Shown here piece by piece: positions 28,101 through 37,800 of a stretch of 64,000 nt of DNA. Position 1 is the stretch's first letter; each line of letters opens with the position of its first letter. Location of the stretch: positions 1 to 64,000 of the forward strand of contig CANMIL010000012.1 of assembly GCA_947497895.1 (NCBI GenBank), given 5' to 3'. The stretch is from an uncultured Tenacibaculum sp. (GTDB taxonomy: Bacteria > Bacteroidota > Bacteroidia > Flavobacteriales > Flavobacteriaceae). The translations under genes were made by a program, and so were the position numbers. The notes below the pieces were generated by a model. It saw only the letters and a list, made by a program, of their open reading frames with translations. It had not been told where the DNA came from and searched no databases.

Positions 28101-28690
28101 GGTGTGAAGGTCTAAATAGATTAGAATTCGTTCCAACAATTATTGCCCCTCCCACTCCACAATTAGATGGTTCAACACTTTTATGTGCTTTAGACAATAC
28201 TACTTTGTTCATGTTTGAAGAATCCATTTCAGATGTTGGTGAATTTGAACTTATTTGGTATGATGCTCAAGATGGTGGAAATGAAATTGATAATTCTGCC
28301 ATTATTGAAGAAAACATCACTTATTATTTAGCAAGTTTCGACGAAACTTCGGGCTGTGAAAGTGAGAGACTTCCATTAACTTTTTCACTTAACAATTGTT
28401 CTCCTGAAGATTATGACTTCTTTATTCCTGATGGTTTCTCTCCGAATGGTGACGGTGTAAACGACAATTTCTTTATTCCATATATCAGCTATTTCTACCC
28501 GAACTATACGTTAGAAATTTATAATCGATACGGACAAGTATTATTCCAAGGAAATCAAAATTCTCCGAATTGGGATGGTAAAAATTCGTCTTCAGGAAAT
28601 GAGGTTACAAGTGGGGTGTATTTCTATATACTTCAGTATAATAAAGATGATAAGCCAGCAAAACAAGGAAGAATTTATTTAAGTAAATAA
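25151..28690 (+). CDS. Large secreted protein with T9SS type B (CHU_C) sorting domain
   Basis: A 1179-residue surface or adhesin-like protein. It has an N-terminal signal peptide ending near VQSQC. The body consists of beta-rich Ig-like units, including a duplicated block of about 217 residues (about 305-521 and 522-738) with matching segments ENQC, IQHQR, EILDS, IRTKE and IPDIC. Later GG(Y)-type repeats hold TTYYVSS and ITYYLAS. The last 90 or so residues are the gliding-motility-associated C-terminal domain: IPDGFSPNGDGVNDNFFI, LEIYNRYGQVLFQG, NWDGKN and SGVYFYIL. This targets it through the type IX secretion system to the cell surface. It heads an operon with PorP/SprF and OmpA proteins. 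Confidence 0.93.
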   Translation: MVYSIKNNTLVLFILLILGFSPAIVQSQCTGTDGSITVCDKETDSNNQNFNLFNHLNGSPQTGGTWTAQNPVVKNALDSNTGILNLWAINQFGVYVFTYSHPNCSETANVTVSLGGYPGEDNIGGGANACSSNSTVDLFNFIDNNLTSLTADFNGTWSADVGTPSAFLSENIFNATAAGPGTYTFIYTVDAVDTCPERSARVTLEVHRAPEPGFGQNITICSSEDLSSFTNVNLFDHLAGGDSNGIWTDINQTGQITAVDDSEINIQEIFNTFGPGEYRFEYTVYPTHGICSEENTSVLVQIPEITAIFSVENQCLEDSLVFEIQHQRPNGVFMSYDLEYEILDSNNQVAFSDTITGIQIADFTDTTLPHEVTLPNTTLTAGTYTIRTKEVTNILGAICGSFTVSEDTFVILDTQINIPDICHESNLINATITSMVDTNGDLLNGDQLVNYTITDTTSNVESVITNQNVSFTNGEGILSLDFTNFPIGNTQYSIVFNDATDNGLGCINENFIIRRNPQITGSFIIENQCSENPLVINIQHQRVHPLQMTYDIEFEILDSTDTPVVTQTETNISISDNSNTIQNHQFSIASTNLPSGVYRVRTKEITNMTIIECNDFTVAEDSFVIFNTEISIPDICYENDSVEATITGLIDTTGALSNNSHLLNYTITDLTTNQVSTVNDQSVSFTNGEAILTLDMSSFPINNSNYNISFTATPEDGTGCINHDFIVRRKPDDIVLGLDIDNSCDASNIEVTINAPVLSNGEYTITYSVTNLTTNQVLIGNTINFTGGNSSFNLNLENLADDIYEVVLQSTQNDTTPCREETEFEVRETFSIGGIPEKPVLDANQSFCLPDFNPSLPTLSDIQVTQGTNLTWYETETSETPLANDTVLTDGTTYYVSSTNPNNNCESSERSEVTIAFVNPQDVTSNETTPTFCAIDNPTLANLDAMATSGTVIWYDSLTGGNQLNDSTQLSNGASYFAVEDINGCEGLNRLEFVPTIIAPPTPQLDGSTLLCALDNTTLFMFEESISDVGEFELIWYDAQDGGNEIDNSAIIEENITYYLASFDETSGCESERLPLTFSLNNCSPEDYDFFIPDGFSPNGDGVNDNFFIPYISYFYPNYTLEIYNRYGQVLFQGNQNSPNWDGKNSSSGNEVTSGVYFYILQYNKDDKPAKQGRIYLSK

Positions 28691-28692
28691 TT

Positions 28693-29649
28693 ATGAAGAA
28701 GTTATTACTCTTAGCTATCATGCTCATAAACTCAATTTATGTTTTGGTAGCCCAACAAGACCCACAATATACCCAATATACCATAAACCAAAGTGTATTT
28801 AACCCAGCTTACGCAACCAATGATTTAGGTGTTATTAATTTTGGTTTTATGCATAGAACACAGTGGACAAATGCTGTAGGAGCTCCAAAAACATATACGC
28901 TTTTTGCTCATACTCCTTTATCTGAAAAATTCGAAGTTGGATTTTCTTTAATTAGTGATGATATAGGTGATGGTACATTAAAAGAAACCAATTTTTATGC
29001 AGATTTCGCTTATATATTACAGCTAGATGATTATCATAAATTATCTCTTGGTTTAAAGGCTGGTTTTACAAGTTTAGCAACAAACTTTGACAATTTTAGG
29101 TTTCCAGATGACGACATTACTACTGGTTTTCTATCTAATGACATCGCTTTTGTAAATCAGAACTCTACCCTACCGAGTTTCGGTATTGGTGCTTTTTATT
29201 TTACCGATGATTATTATCTGGGTATTGCCGCTCCGAACTTAATCAATGCGAAACATATTGAAGAGAGAAATGGGCTTAGGAATATTGGTGGTGAAGAAAT
29301 TCACTTATTTGTAAATGGAGGTTATGTTTATAAATTAAGTGATGTTGTAAAGTTAAAACCTTCATTTTTACTGAAAGCTGTAAAAGGGTCTCCAATGGTT
29401 TTAGACACTTCTTTAAATGTGTTATTTAACAATAGATTTGAAGGTGGTGTTTCATACAGAATTAATGATTCTTACAGTGCCATGCTGAACTTCCGAGCTA
29501 CTTCAAGCTTATCGATTGGTTACGCTTTTGACTTTACAACTTCAAATTTAAGCAACTTCAATTCTGGAAGCCATGAGGTATTTATACTTTTTGACTTTGA
29601 CACTTTTGGATTGAAGAAAGGATTTGACAAATCACCAAGATTTTTCTAA
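28693..29649 (+). CDS. PorP/SprF-family T9SS outer membrane protein
   Basis: A 318-residue outer-membrane beta-barrel of the PorP/SprF family, whose members help deliver or anchor type B T9SS substrates such as SprB. Typical segments are QQDPQYTQYTINQSVFNPAYA after the signal peptide, HRTQW, GFSLISDDIG, SLGLKAGF and the closing barrel strands. It starts 2 nt after the CHU_C protein gene and is probably its dedicated partner. Confidence 0.94.
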   Translation: MKKLLLLAIMLINSIYVLVAQQDPQYTQYTINQSVFNPAYATNDLGVINFGFMHRTQWTNAVGAPKTYTLFAHTPLSEKFEVGFSLISDDIGDGTLKETNFYADFAYILQLDDYHKLSLGLKAGFTSLATNFDNFRFPDDDITTGFLSNDIAFVNQNSTLPSFGIGAFYFTDDYYLGIAAPNLINAKHIEERNGLRNIGGEEIHLFVNGGYVYKLSDVVKLKPSFLLKAVKGSPMVLDTSLNVLFNNRFEGGVSYRINDSYSAMLNFRATSSLSIGYAFDFTTSNLSNFNSGSHEVFILFDFDTFGLKKGFDKSPRFF

Positions 29650-29662
29650 AAAAGAATGTATT

Positions 29663-31720
29663 ATGAAGAACAAAATTATATTTATACTAACATTTTTCTA
29701 CTTTACTTGTTTAAATGCCCAAGTTGATAGAAACCTTGTAAGAGCTAACAAATATTTTGAAAGAGCTTATTATAGCGAAGCCATTCCTTTTTATAAAAAG
29801 TCTTTGGATAACGGATATTCCTTTGAAGCTTTAAAAAATATTGCCGATTCCTATTTTTATATTGCTAAATATGGTAAGGCTTCTATATACTACAAATACT
29901 TAGTAAAGAATTACAAACGATTAATTGATGGAACAACATACTTTAGGTATGCTGAAACGTTAAAGGCAAAAAATGATCATGAAAGAGCTAATAAGGTGTT
30001 AAGCTCTTATTATAAAAAACATGATTCTACTAAGTTAGCAGCACTTGAAAAATCTATAAAGTATCTTGAAAATGTAAAAGCTATTGGTGATCGATTTACC
30101 ATTGAAAATTTATCCATTAATACTGAAGAATCAGAATTTGGAGCGATTCGTAAAGGTGATACAATCATTTTTGCTGCTCCAAAGAAACCAGAAGATGGAG
30201 TTCATAAAACCTATGGTTGGACGGGTGATCAATATTTAGATCTTTATAAAACCTCAGCTGGAAATTTATCAACTGTGAGTCCTTTTTCCTCAGAAATAAA
30301 CACCAAGGTACACGAATCAAATATCATATTTACTCGTGATGGAAAAACAGCTTATTTCACTAGAAACAACTATTCTAACGGAAAAAGAAAAAAAGATAAA
30401 AATAAAGTAACACATGTTCAAATATTTAAGGCTGAATTGGTTGATGGAAAATGGAAAAACATTACTCCATTATCGATTAACAACGACAACTATTCTACTG
30501 AACATCCAGCATTAAGTCCTGATGAAAAAACCTTGTATTTTGCATCTGATATGCCAAAGGGGTTTGGATCTTTTGATATTTATTCTGTGGCTATATTACC
30601 TGATGGAACTTTAGGGTTACCAGAAAATCTAGGCCCTGAAATAAATACTGATAAGAAAGAACAGTTTCCTTTTGTAGACGCTAACAACAACCTTTACTTT
30701 TCATCAAACGGTCGCAATGGTTTTGGAGGACTGGATGTTTTCATCGCTCAAATCAATGGCGATTCAGTGGCTAAAGCAGATAATGTTGGGCTCCCCGTTA
30801 ATTCAGGTTATGACGATTTTTCTTTCAATATTAATACCACAACAAAAGAAGGATACTTTTCATCAAACCGTCCGACAGGAAAAGGAAATGATGATATTTA
30901 TAAAATAGTAGAGAAAAAACCTTTAATCATTGAAGATTGTGCTCAGTTCATAGCTGGAACAATTACAGATACCGATACACAACTAACTATTGCGAATGCA
31001 TCTATTACTTTGAAAAAGGGTAGTAATGTTATCGCAAAAGTATCTACGGATAATGACGGATATTTCAAATTTGATGCTGGCTGTAATTCAAACTATGTTG
31101 TTATAGCTACAAAAGAAGGTTATACCGAAGAGAAAGCTGTTCTTTCCCTAGAAGAAGAAAGAAAAAAAGTGAATGATGCTTCTTTAGCACTAAAATCGTT
31201 AATTAAACTTGAAGAAGAGAGAAAAGCAGCACTAGCTTTACAACAACAAAAAGAGCATGAATTAAGAGCTCAGAAAGCTGAACAACTTGAAGTTGACAGA
31301 AAAAAGAAAATAAAACAAGCTATTGCTAAAGAGAAAGATATCGTCAAAGAAAATGGCGAATTAGTAATTAAAACAGAAGAAATCAACTTCGATTATAAGC
31401 TCTGGTATATGCGACGTGATGCCAAAAAAGCGTCTAAAGTAGTTATTGACTTAATGAAGAAATACCCTGACATGATTGTGGAAATTGGTACACATTCCGA
31501 TATGCGTGGTAATAGTAGATACAATAAAGAACTCTCGCAAAAAAGAGCCAACTCGGTTCGTTATTATTTAATCGATGAAGGGATTGAACCAGATAGAATT
31601 AAAGCAATGGGATATGGAGAGGATAAACCTTTGATTAAATGTAAAACTGAAAGTGCTTGTTCGGAAGAGCAACATGAAATAAACAGACGATGTGAATTTG
31701 TTGTCAAAAAAATATACTAA
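29663..31720 (+). CDS. OmpA-family protein with PD40 repeats
   Basis: A 685-residue periplasmic/outer-membrane protein. The start ATG at 29663 gives a proper signal peptide (MKNKIIFILTFFYFTCLNAQ); the frame opens at 29624 inside the previous gene, which would hide the signal. Domains in order: TPR-like helices (about 22-150), WD40-like PD40 repeats (about 160-415, with ALSPDEKTLYFAS and LYFSSNGRNGFGGLDVF), a carboxypeptidase-regulatory-like domain (about 427-490), a Lys/Glu-rich helix, and the OmpA peptidoglycan-binding domain (about 580-685, THSDMRGNSRYNKELSQKRA). This resembles PorE-type T9SS proteins and forms a unit with the two genes upstream. Confidence 0.92.
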   Translation: MKNKIIFILTFFYFTCLNAQVDRNLVRANKYFERAYYSEAIPFYKKSLDNGYSFEALKNIADSYFYIAKYGKASIYYKYLVKNYKRLIDGTTYFRYAETLKAKNDHERANKVLSSYYKKHDSTKLAALEKSIKYLENVKAIGDRFTIENLSINTEESEFGAIRKGDTIIFAAPKKPEDGVHKTYGWTGDQYLDLYKTSAGNLSTVSPFSSEINTKVHESNIIFTRDGKTAYFTRNNYSNGKRKKDKNKVTHVQIFKAELVDGKWKNITPLSINNDNYSTEHPALSPDEKTLYFASDMPKGFGSFDIYSVAILPDGTLGLPENLGPEINTDKKEQFPFVDANNNLYFSSNGRNGFGGLDVFIAQINGDSVAKADNVGLPVNSGYDDFSFNINTTTKEGYFSSNRPTGKGNDDIYKIVEKKPLIIEDCAQFIAGTITDTDTQLTIANASITLKKGSNVIAKVSTDNDGYFKFDAGCNSNYVVIATKEGYTEEKAVLSLEEERKKVNDASLALKSLIKLEEERKAALALQQQKEHELRAQKAEQLEVDRKKKIKQAIAKEKDIVKENGELVIKTEEINFDYKLWYMRRDAKKASKVVIDLMKKYPDMIVEIGTHSDMRGNSRYNKELSQKRANSVRYYLIDEGIEPDRIKAMGYGEDKPLIKCKTESACSEEQHEINRRCEFVVKKIY

Positions 31721-31724
31721 TCCT

Positions 31725-31758
31725 CAATAAGCGAGCCTTTTGGCTCGCTTATTGTTTA
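31725..31758 (+). terminator. Terminator of the T9SS operon
   Basis: CAATAAGCGAGCC (31725-31737) pairs perfectly with 31742-31754 around TTTT and is followed by a T-rich run, 5 nt after the OmpA stop codon. Confidence 0.9.
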
Positions 31759-31898
31759 TACAAACTAAACAAACAAAGACACTCACTAAACAAAGTGCTA
31801 ATTTTACTCATTTAGATAATGACTATGAGAAATATTCGTTTACTTTGTTATGTATGCATAGCCAACGGATATGGCCTGTATAGAAAAAATGTAAAGAA

Positions 31899-34800
31899 AT
31901 GAAACAGATGAAAAGACTAACACCCATTTTAATAATGATTTGTTTATTCTCAACGACCATTAATGCTCAAGATGGTTACAAAAGCTCATGGGATCAAGTT
32001 TATAAATTTGAAGTTGACAACCTTCCGAAATCAGCACTAAAAATAGTTGACGAAATATACTCGAAGGCAAAAAAACAAAACAATACTCCACAATTAATTA
32101 AAGCATTGTTTTATAAAAGTAAGTTCTCTTTAACTCTTGAAGAGGACGCGCAACTCAAAATCATTAATCAATTTAAAGAACATATTGCTTCAAGTAAATT
32201 CCCTACTCAGAACGTACTTGAAAATGTATTAGCCAATCTTTATTGGCAATACTTCAATCAAAATAGATGGAAGTTTTATAATAGAACTCAAACTAATGTA
32301 AAAGTTGACACTAATGATTTTAGAACTTGGGATTTAACCACCTTGTTTCATGAAATTCACAAAAAGTTTGAAGCTTCATTGGAACACTCATCTGATCTTC
32401 AAAAAATTAAGATTTCTGAATTTTCAGATATCTTACAAATGACAAAAGACACAAAATCGTTACAACCTACCTTATTCGATTTTCTTGCCTACAATTCTTT
32501 AGAGTTTTACAAAACATCGGAAACAGCAATCACCAAACCGACATACGAGTTTAAGATTGATGATAAAAATTATCTAAAGAATAGTCAAAGCTTTTCAAAA
32601 TTGAATCTTTCTACACAAGATAGTTTTTCTCTTCAATTCAATGCATTAAAAACCTATCAGAAACTACTTCAATTTCATAGTAGAAAAAACAATTTAACCG
32701 CGCTAGTAAATTATGATATTGAGCGTCTGGCTTTTGTAAATAAACATGGTACATACAGTGATAAACAAGAACTATTACTGGAAGTACTCGAAGCTTCAAA
32801 AAAAAGATACACTAATAACGAAGTTTCAGGTTTGTACGCCTATGAAATTGCAAAAATATACAATGAATTAGCTAACAGTTATGAACCTGAGAAGAGCGAA
32901 ACTTATCAATTTAAAAATAAAGAAGCTCTGGCTATTTGTAATGTAATTATCAAGAAGTTTCCAAAAAGCTTAGGCGCTAAGAAGTGTGAAGCTTTGAAAA
33001 ACAATATTACTAAACCTGAATTAAATATTATTGCTGAAAAACATATTCCAATTTCTAAATATTCAAAAGTTCTTGTTGGGTATAAAAATATTTCTGAACT
33101 ACATTTCTCTATTCATAAAATAACTTTAAACCAAATTGAAAAACTAAACAGAATTTACAATACCGAAAAACAATATGCTTTTCTTAAAAAACTTCCTAAA
33201 ATTGAGGAATGGAATTCCAATCTTAAATCAGTAGGCGACTATCAAAAACATACTACCGAAATTGGACTGCCAAAGCTAAGTGGAGGTTACTATGTAGTTT
33301 TGGCTTCTCCTAAAAAAGAATTTAAGGAAAATTCAACCTTTGCCTTTACCAATATTCAGGCAACTAATATTGCTTTTATTTTAAATCATCAACAAGAAAA
33401 TAATTATCAAGTTGTTGATCGAAATACTGGAGCTCCTTTAGTTAATGCGAAAGTGAATCTATCAAATGATAGTAGAAGTCGTCACAACCGACCTATTAAT
33501 AAAAATTTTGTAACCGATAAAAACGGAGAATTCACATTTACTCCGAATAGACAGTACTATGCAAATGTTACGGCAACCATCAATTATAAAGATGACAAAG
33601 CTGTTTTTACTGGTTTTTACATTAATCCGCAACACAGAAATGCGAATAATTCAAATCGTACTTATTTTGAAACATTTTTGTTTACTGATAGAAGTATTTA
33701 CAGGCCAGGACAAACCGTTTATTTTAAAGGAATATCGTTAGAAGCTACTGGAGAAAACAAATCAATAGTTAAGGCTGGAAAAATAGTAACAATTTCTTTA
33801 AAGGATGTAAATTATCAAACCATCAAAGAAATTGAATTAAAAACGAACGAATTCGGTTCCTTCTCTTCTAGTTTTATTTTACCAAGCCAAGGGCTAACTG
33901 GTCAATTTGTAATTGAAGCCTCTATCGAAAATAGAACAAACAACGCCTACATTTCAGTAGAAGAATACAAACGCCCGAAGTTCGAAACGGAATTCAAACC
34001 TATTACTGAAACCATAAAAGTTAACGATGAAGTAAAGGTTACAGGATTTGCAAAATCGTTTGCTGGTACATCCGTTACAGATGCGAAAGTAGTATATCGC
34101 GTACATAGAAAAGTTATTTATCCAAGATGGTGGTATTGGTACAAACCATATTTCACCTCTCACCCGAAAGAAATTATTCAAGGAGAAACCACTACAGACG
34201 AATCTGGAAACTTTTCAATTACCTTCAACGCTATTCCAGATGATAGTGCTGATAAAAAAACATTACCTGTTTTTACGTACGAAGTGACCGCTGACGTTAC
34301 TGATATTAATGGCGAAACAAGAAGCGCTACTACCGAAGTTAAAGTTGGATACCACACCTTGCTTGCAGATATTGAAATAGCAACCAATATTGATAAACTT
34401 AATAATGAAGCAGATATCAGTTTTTCAACTAAAAATCTGAATGGTGAAAAAATTGAGAGTACTGGTTCTATTGAAATATTTAAACTAAATGCACCTGAGC
34501 AGATATTAAGAAAACGTCCTTGGAACGCGCCAGACTATCAAGTTATTTCTAAAAAAGAATTCAGGACGAAATATCCTCATGACGCATACACTAATGAAGA
34601 CAACTACCTGAATTGGAAAAAAGGTAAAAAAGTTTTCTCTACAGAATTTAATACTGCCAATAGAAGCGAACAAACTATTAAAGGACTTAAAAAGTGGACT
34701 TCTGGAAAGTATATTGCTATCCTAACAACAAAGGATAAATTCGGGCAAGACGTGGAAGCGAAACAGTTTTTTACAGTTTCGTCTATAAAAGACGCTTTAC

Positions 34801-37800
34801 CATTTGACCAACAATTAATCTCGGTATCAAGTGATAAAAAAGAATATAAAATAGGTGATACTGCTACCATTACAGTAAGCAGTAATTCCGAAGATATTAG
34901 TTTAGTATTATTAATTGAAAAGGATCATGAGTTATATGCTAAACATTATGTTCATTTGAACAAAAATCAAAAGAAATTCTCAGTTCCTATCACCGAAGAA
35001 GATTTAGGTGGTTTTGGTATTGAATGGTACTTTGTGCAATATAACAGTTTCCAAAAAGGGCAGTTAGATATTGCCGTTCCTTATCCAAAAACAGATCTAG
35101 AAATTACTACGAATACCTTTAGAGATAAACTACAACCTGGAGAAAAGCAAACTTGGAGTTTTACAGTAAAAGGACCTAAAAAAGAAAAGGTAGCCGCAGA
35201 ATTATTAGCAGGAATGTACGATGCTTCTTTGGACGCGTTTAAACCTCATCAATGGAATTTTTCACCACTTGAAAAACCGGTGTATCGTTCGTATAATAAT
35301 GCCAATGCTGGTGTCAGTTTTGGAAACACAAATTTCAATGTTAAAAACTTAGATAGAGCTCGTCCATTAAACTATGCACCAAATTATACAAAATACAACT
35401 GGTTCGGATTAAACCTGAACAACCAACAATGGTCTCAAAGAGAATATGTAAGAAACTTAAGGTTTCAAAAAACGAAATTTGATAAGACGATTTCTGGTAT
35501 TGTGGAAGACGAATCTGGACCATTAATAGGTGTAAATGTTTTCATTAAAGGAACAAACTACGGAACTACAACAAATTTTGATGGAGAGTTCACATTAAAC
35601 GTGAATAAAGGAGACATCTTAGTATTTAGTTTCGTTGGAATGGAAACTATTGAAAAAGCAGTAGGTAAAACAAGTCGTATGATTGTTCACATGGAAGCTG
35701 GTACTTCTTTGGACGAAGTTGTTATTGCGGGTTATGCATCAGGAGTAAGAGCAAATGCTCCAAGAAGAAAAATGGCTCGTATGGCAGAAAGCGCTATGAT
35801 GTCCGCCGATGCCGTTGAAATAGTTGCTGATGAAGAGGAAATTAATGCTCTTGGTAATGCTCCAACACCTTCAAACAATGACAGTGGAGATCCAAAAAAA
35901 ACTGATTTCAGTGGTGTTCAAATACGTAAGAACCTACAAGAAACTGCTTTCTTTTATCCACAGTTAACTACCGATACTGAAGGAAACATATCGTTTAACT
36001 TTACAGTTCCTGAAGCTTTAACGAAATGGAAACTGCAATTATTAGCACATAATAAAGATTTGTATTCTGCAACTAAAACTTTAGAAACGGTTACACAAAA
36101 GGAGCTAATGGTTACACCCAATGCACCAAGGTTTTTACGTCATGGAGATAAGATTATCATCAGTGCGAAAGTTTCAAATCTATCGGATAAAAATCTTGCA
36201 GGAATCGCTAAACTTATATTAACGAACCCTATTTCTGGAAAAGAAATCAATCTTTTACAAAACTCAGTACAAGAACAATCTTTTTCAGTAAATACAAATG
36301 GAAATACAGAGGTTTCATGGAGTTTATATATTCCAGAAACTGTTGATGCAGTTCAATATAAAATAGTAGCCAAGGCTGGCGATTTTAGCGATGGTGAACA
36401 AAATGCCTTACCTGTATTATCTAATAGAATTTTAGTAACGGAAACCTTACCTATGTGGGTTCGTTCTAATGAAAGCAGAACCTTTAATTTAGACAAACTA
36501 AAAAACAACACCTCAACAAGCTTAAAGAATCATCAATTAACTCTCGAGGTTACTTCGAATCCAGCATGGTATGCGGTGCAATCACTTCCATACTTAATGG
36601 AGTATCCCCATGAGTGTAGCGAACAGATTTTTGCTAGGTTCTATGCCAATACGCTAGCAAGTCATATCGCTAATTCAAATCCAAGAATTCAAGAGGTATT
36701 TAATCAATGGAAATCATCAGATGCTTTATTAAGTAATTTGGAAAAAAACCAGGAATTAAAATCTCTGATTATTCAGGAAACACCTTGGTTGCGAGATGCA
36801 CAGTCGGAAACAGAACAAAAGAAACGAATCGCATTATTGTTTGATTTAAACAAATTAAGCAATGAGCAACAATCTGCTATTCGTAAATTACAGAACATGC
36901 AGTTGAATGATGGAGGATTCCCTTGGTTTAAAGGTGGGTATTATCCAAATAGATACATAACCCTTCATATTGCAAGTGGATTTGGACACTTGAAAAAGCT
37001 AGGTGTTTCGAATTTCAATAATGTTGCCGACAATCTTATCAAAAAAACAGTTCGATTTTTAGATAAAGAAATTGTAGACATTTACAAAGATGTATTAAAA
37101 GAAGCCAACAAGATTAAAGAAAGAGACGGTGAAAAGAAATACAACGAATACTTAAAGAAAAATCACCTGAATAATTTCGTGACTCAGTATGTGTATATGC
37201 GAAGTTTCTACGACATTTCTATCAATTCAGAAACTAAAAAAGCCATAGCATTTTATACAGAACAAACTTCTAGATTTTGGAAAGATGCCGATTTGTATAG
37301 CCAAGGATTAATGGCGCTTATTAATCATCGTGATAATCAGAAAGAAACAGCAGCTAAGATTTTGAAATCTCTAAGAGAAAATAGCATTACTTCTGAAGAA
37401 ATGGGTATGTATTGGAAAGCAAATCAACCTGGATGGTATTGGTATCAAGCTCCAATAGAAACTCAAGCGTTGTTAATTGAGGCTTTTTCCGAAATAGAAA
37501 ACGATACGAAGACAATTGACAACCTGAAAATTTGGTTACTTAAAAATAAACAAGTAAGTCAATGGAAAACTACGAAAGCCACTACAGAAGCTGTGTACGC
37601 ACTGTTATTGCAAGGAAGTGATTGGCTTTCTTCAACAGAATTAGTGGATGTTACCATTGGAAAACAACTCATAAACCCAGAACAAAACCCTGAAATTAAA
37701 TTAGAAGCAGGAACTGGTTATTATAAAACCTCTTGGAATGGAGAATCTATTCAAAAAGATATGGGTACTGTAACCATGAAATCCAAAAGTGAAACTGTTG

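Noticed and set aside
29624..29662. Upstream start of the OmpA gene
   Set aside because: It overlaps the PorP/SprF gene and would put 13 residues before a good signal peptide; the ATG at 29663 is preferred.
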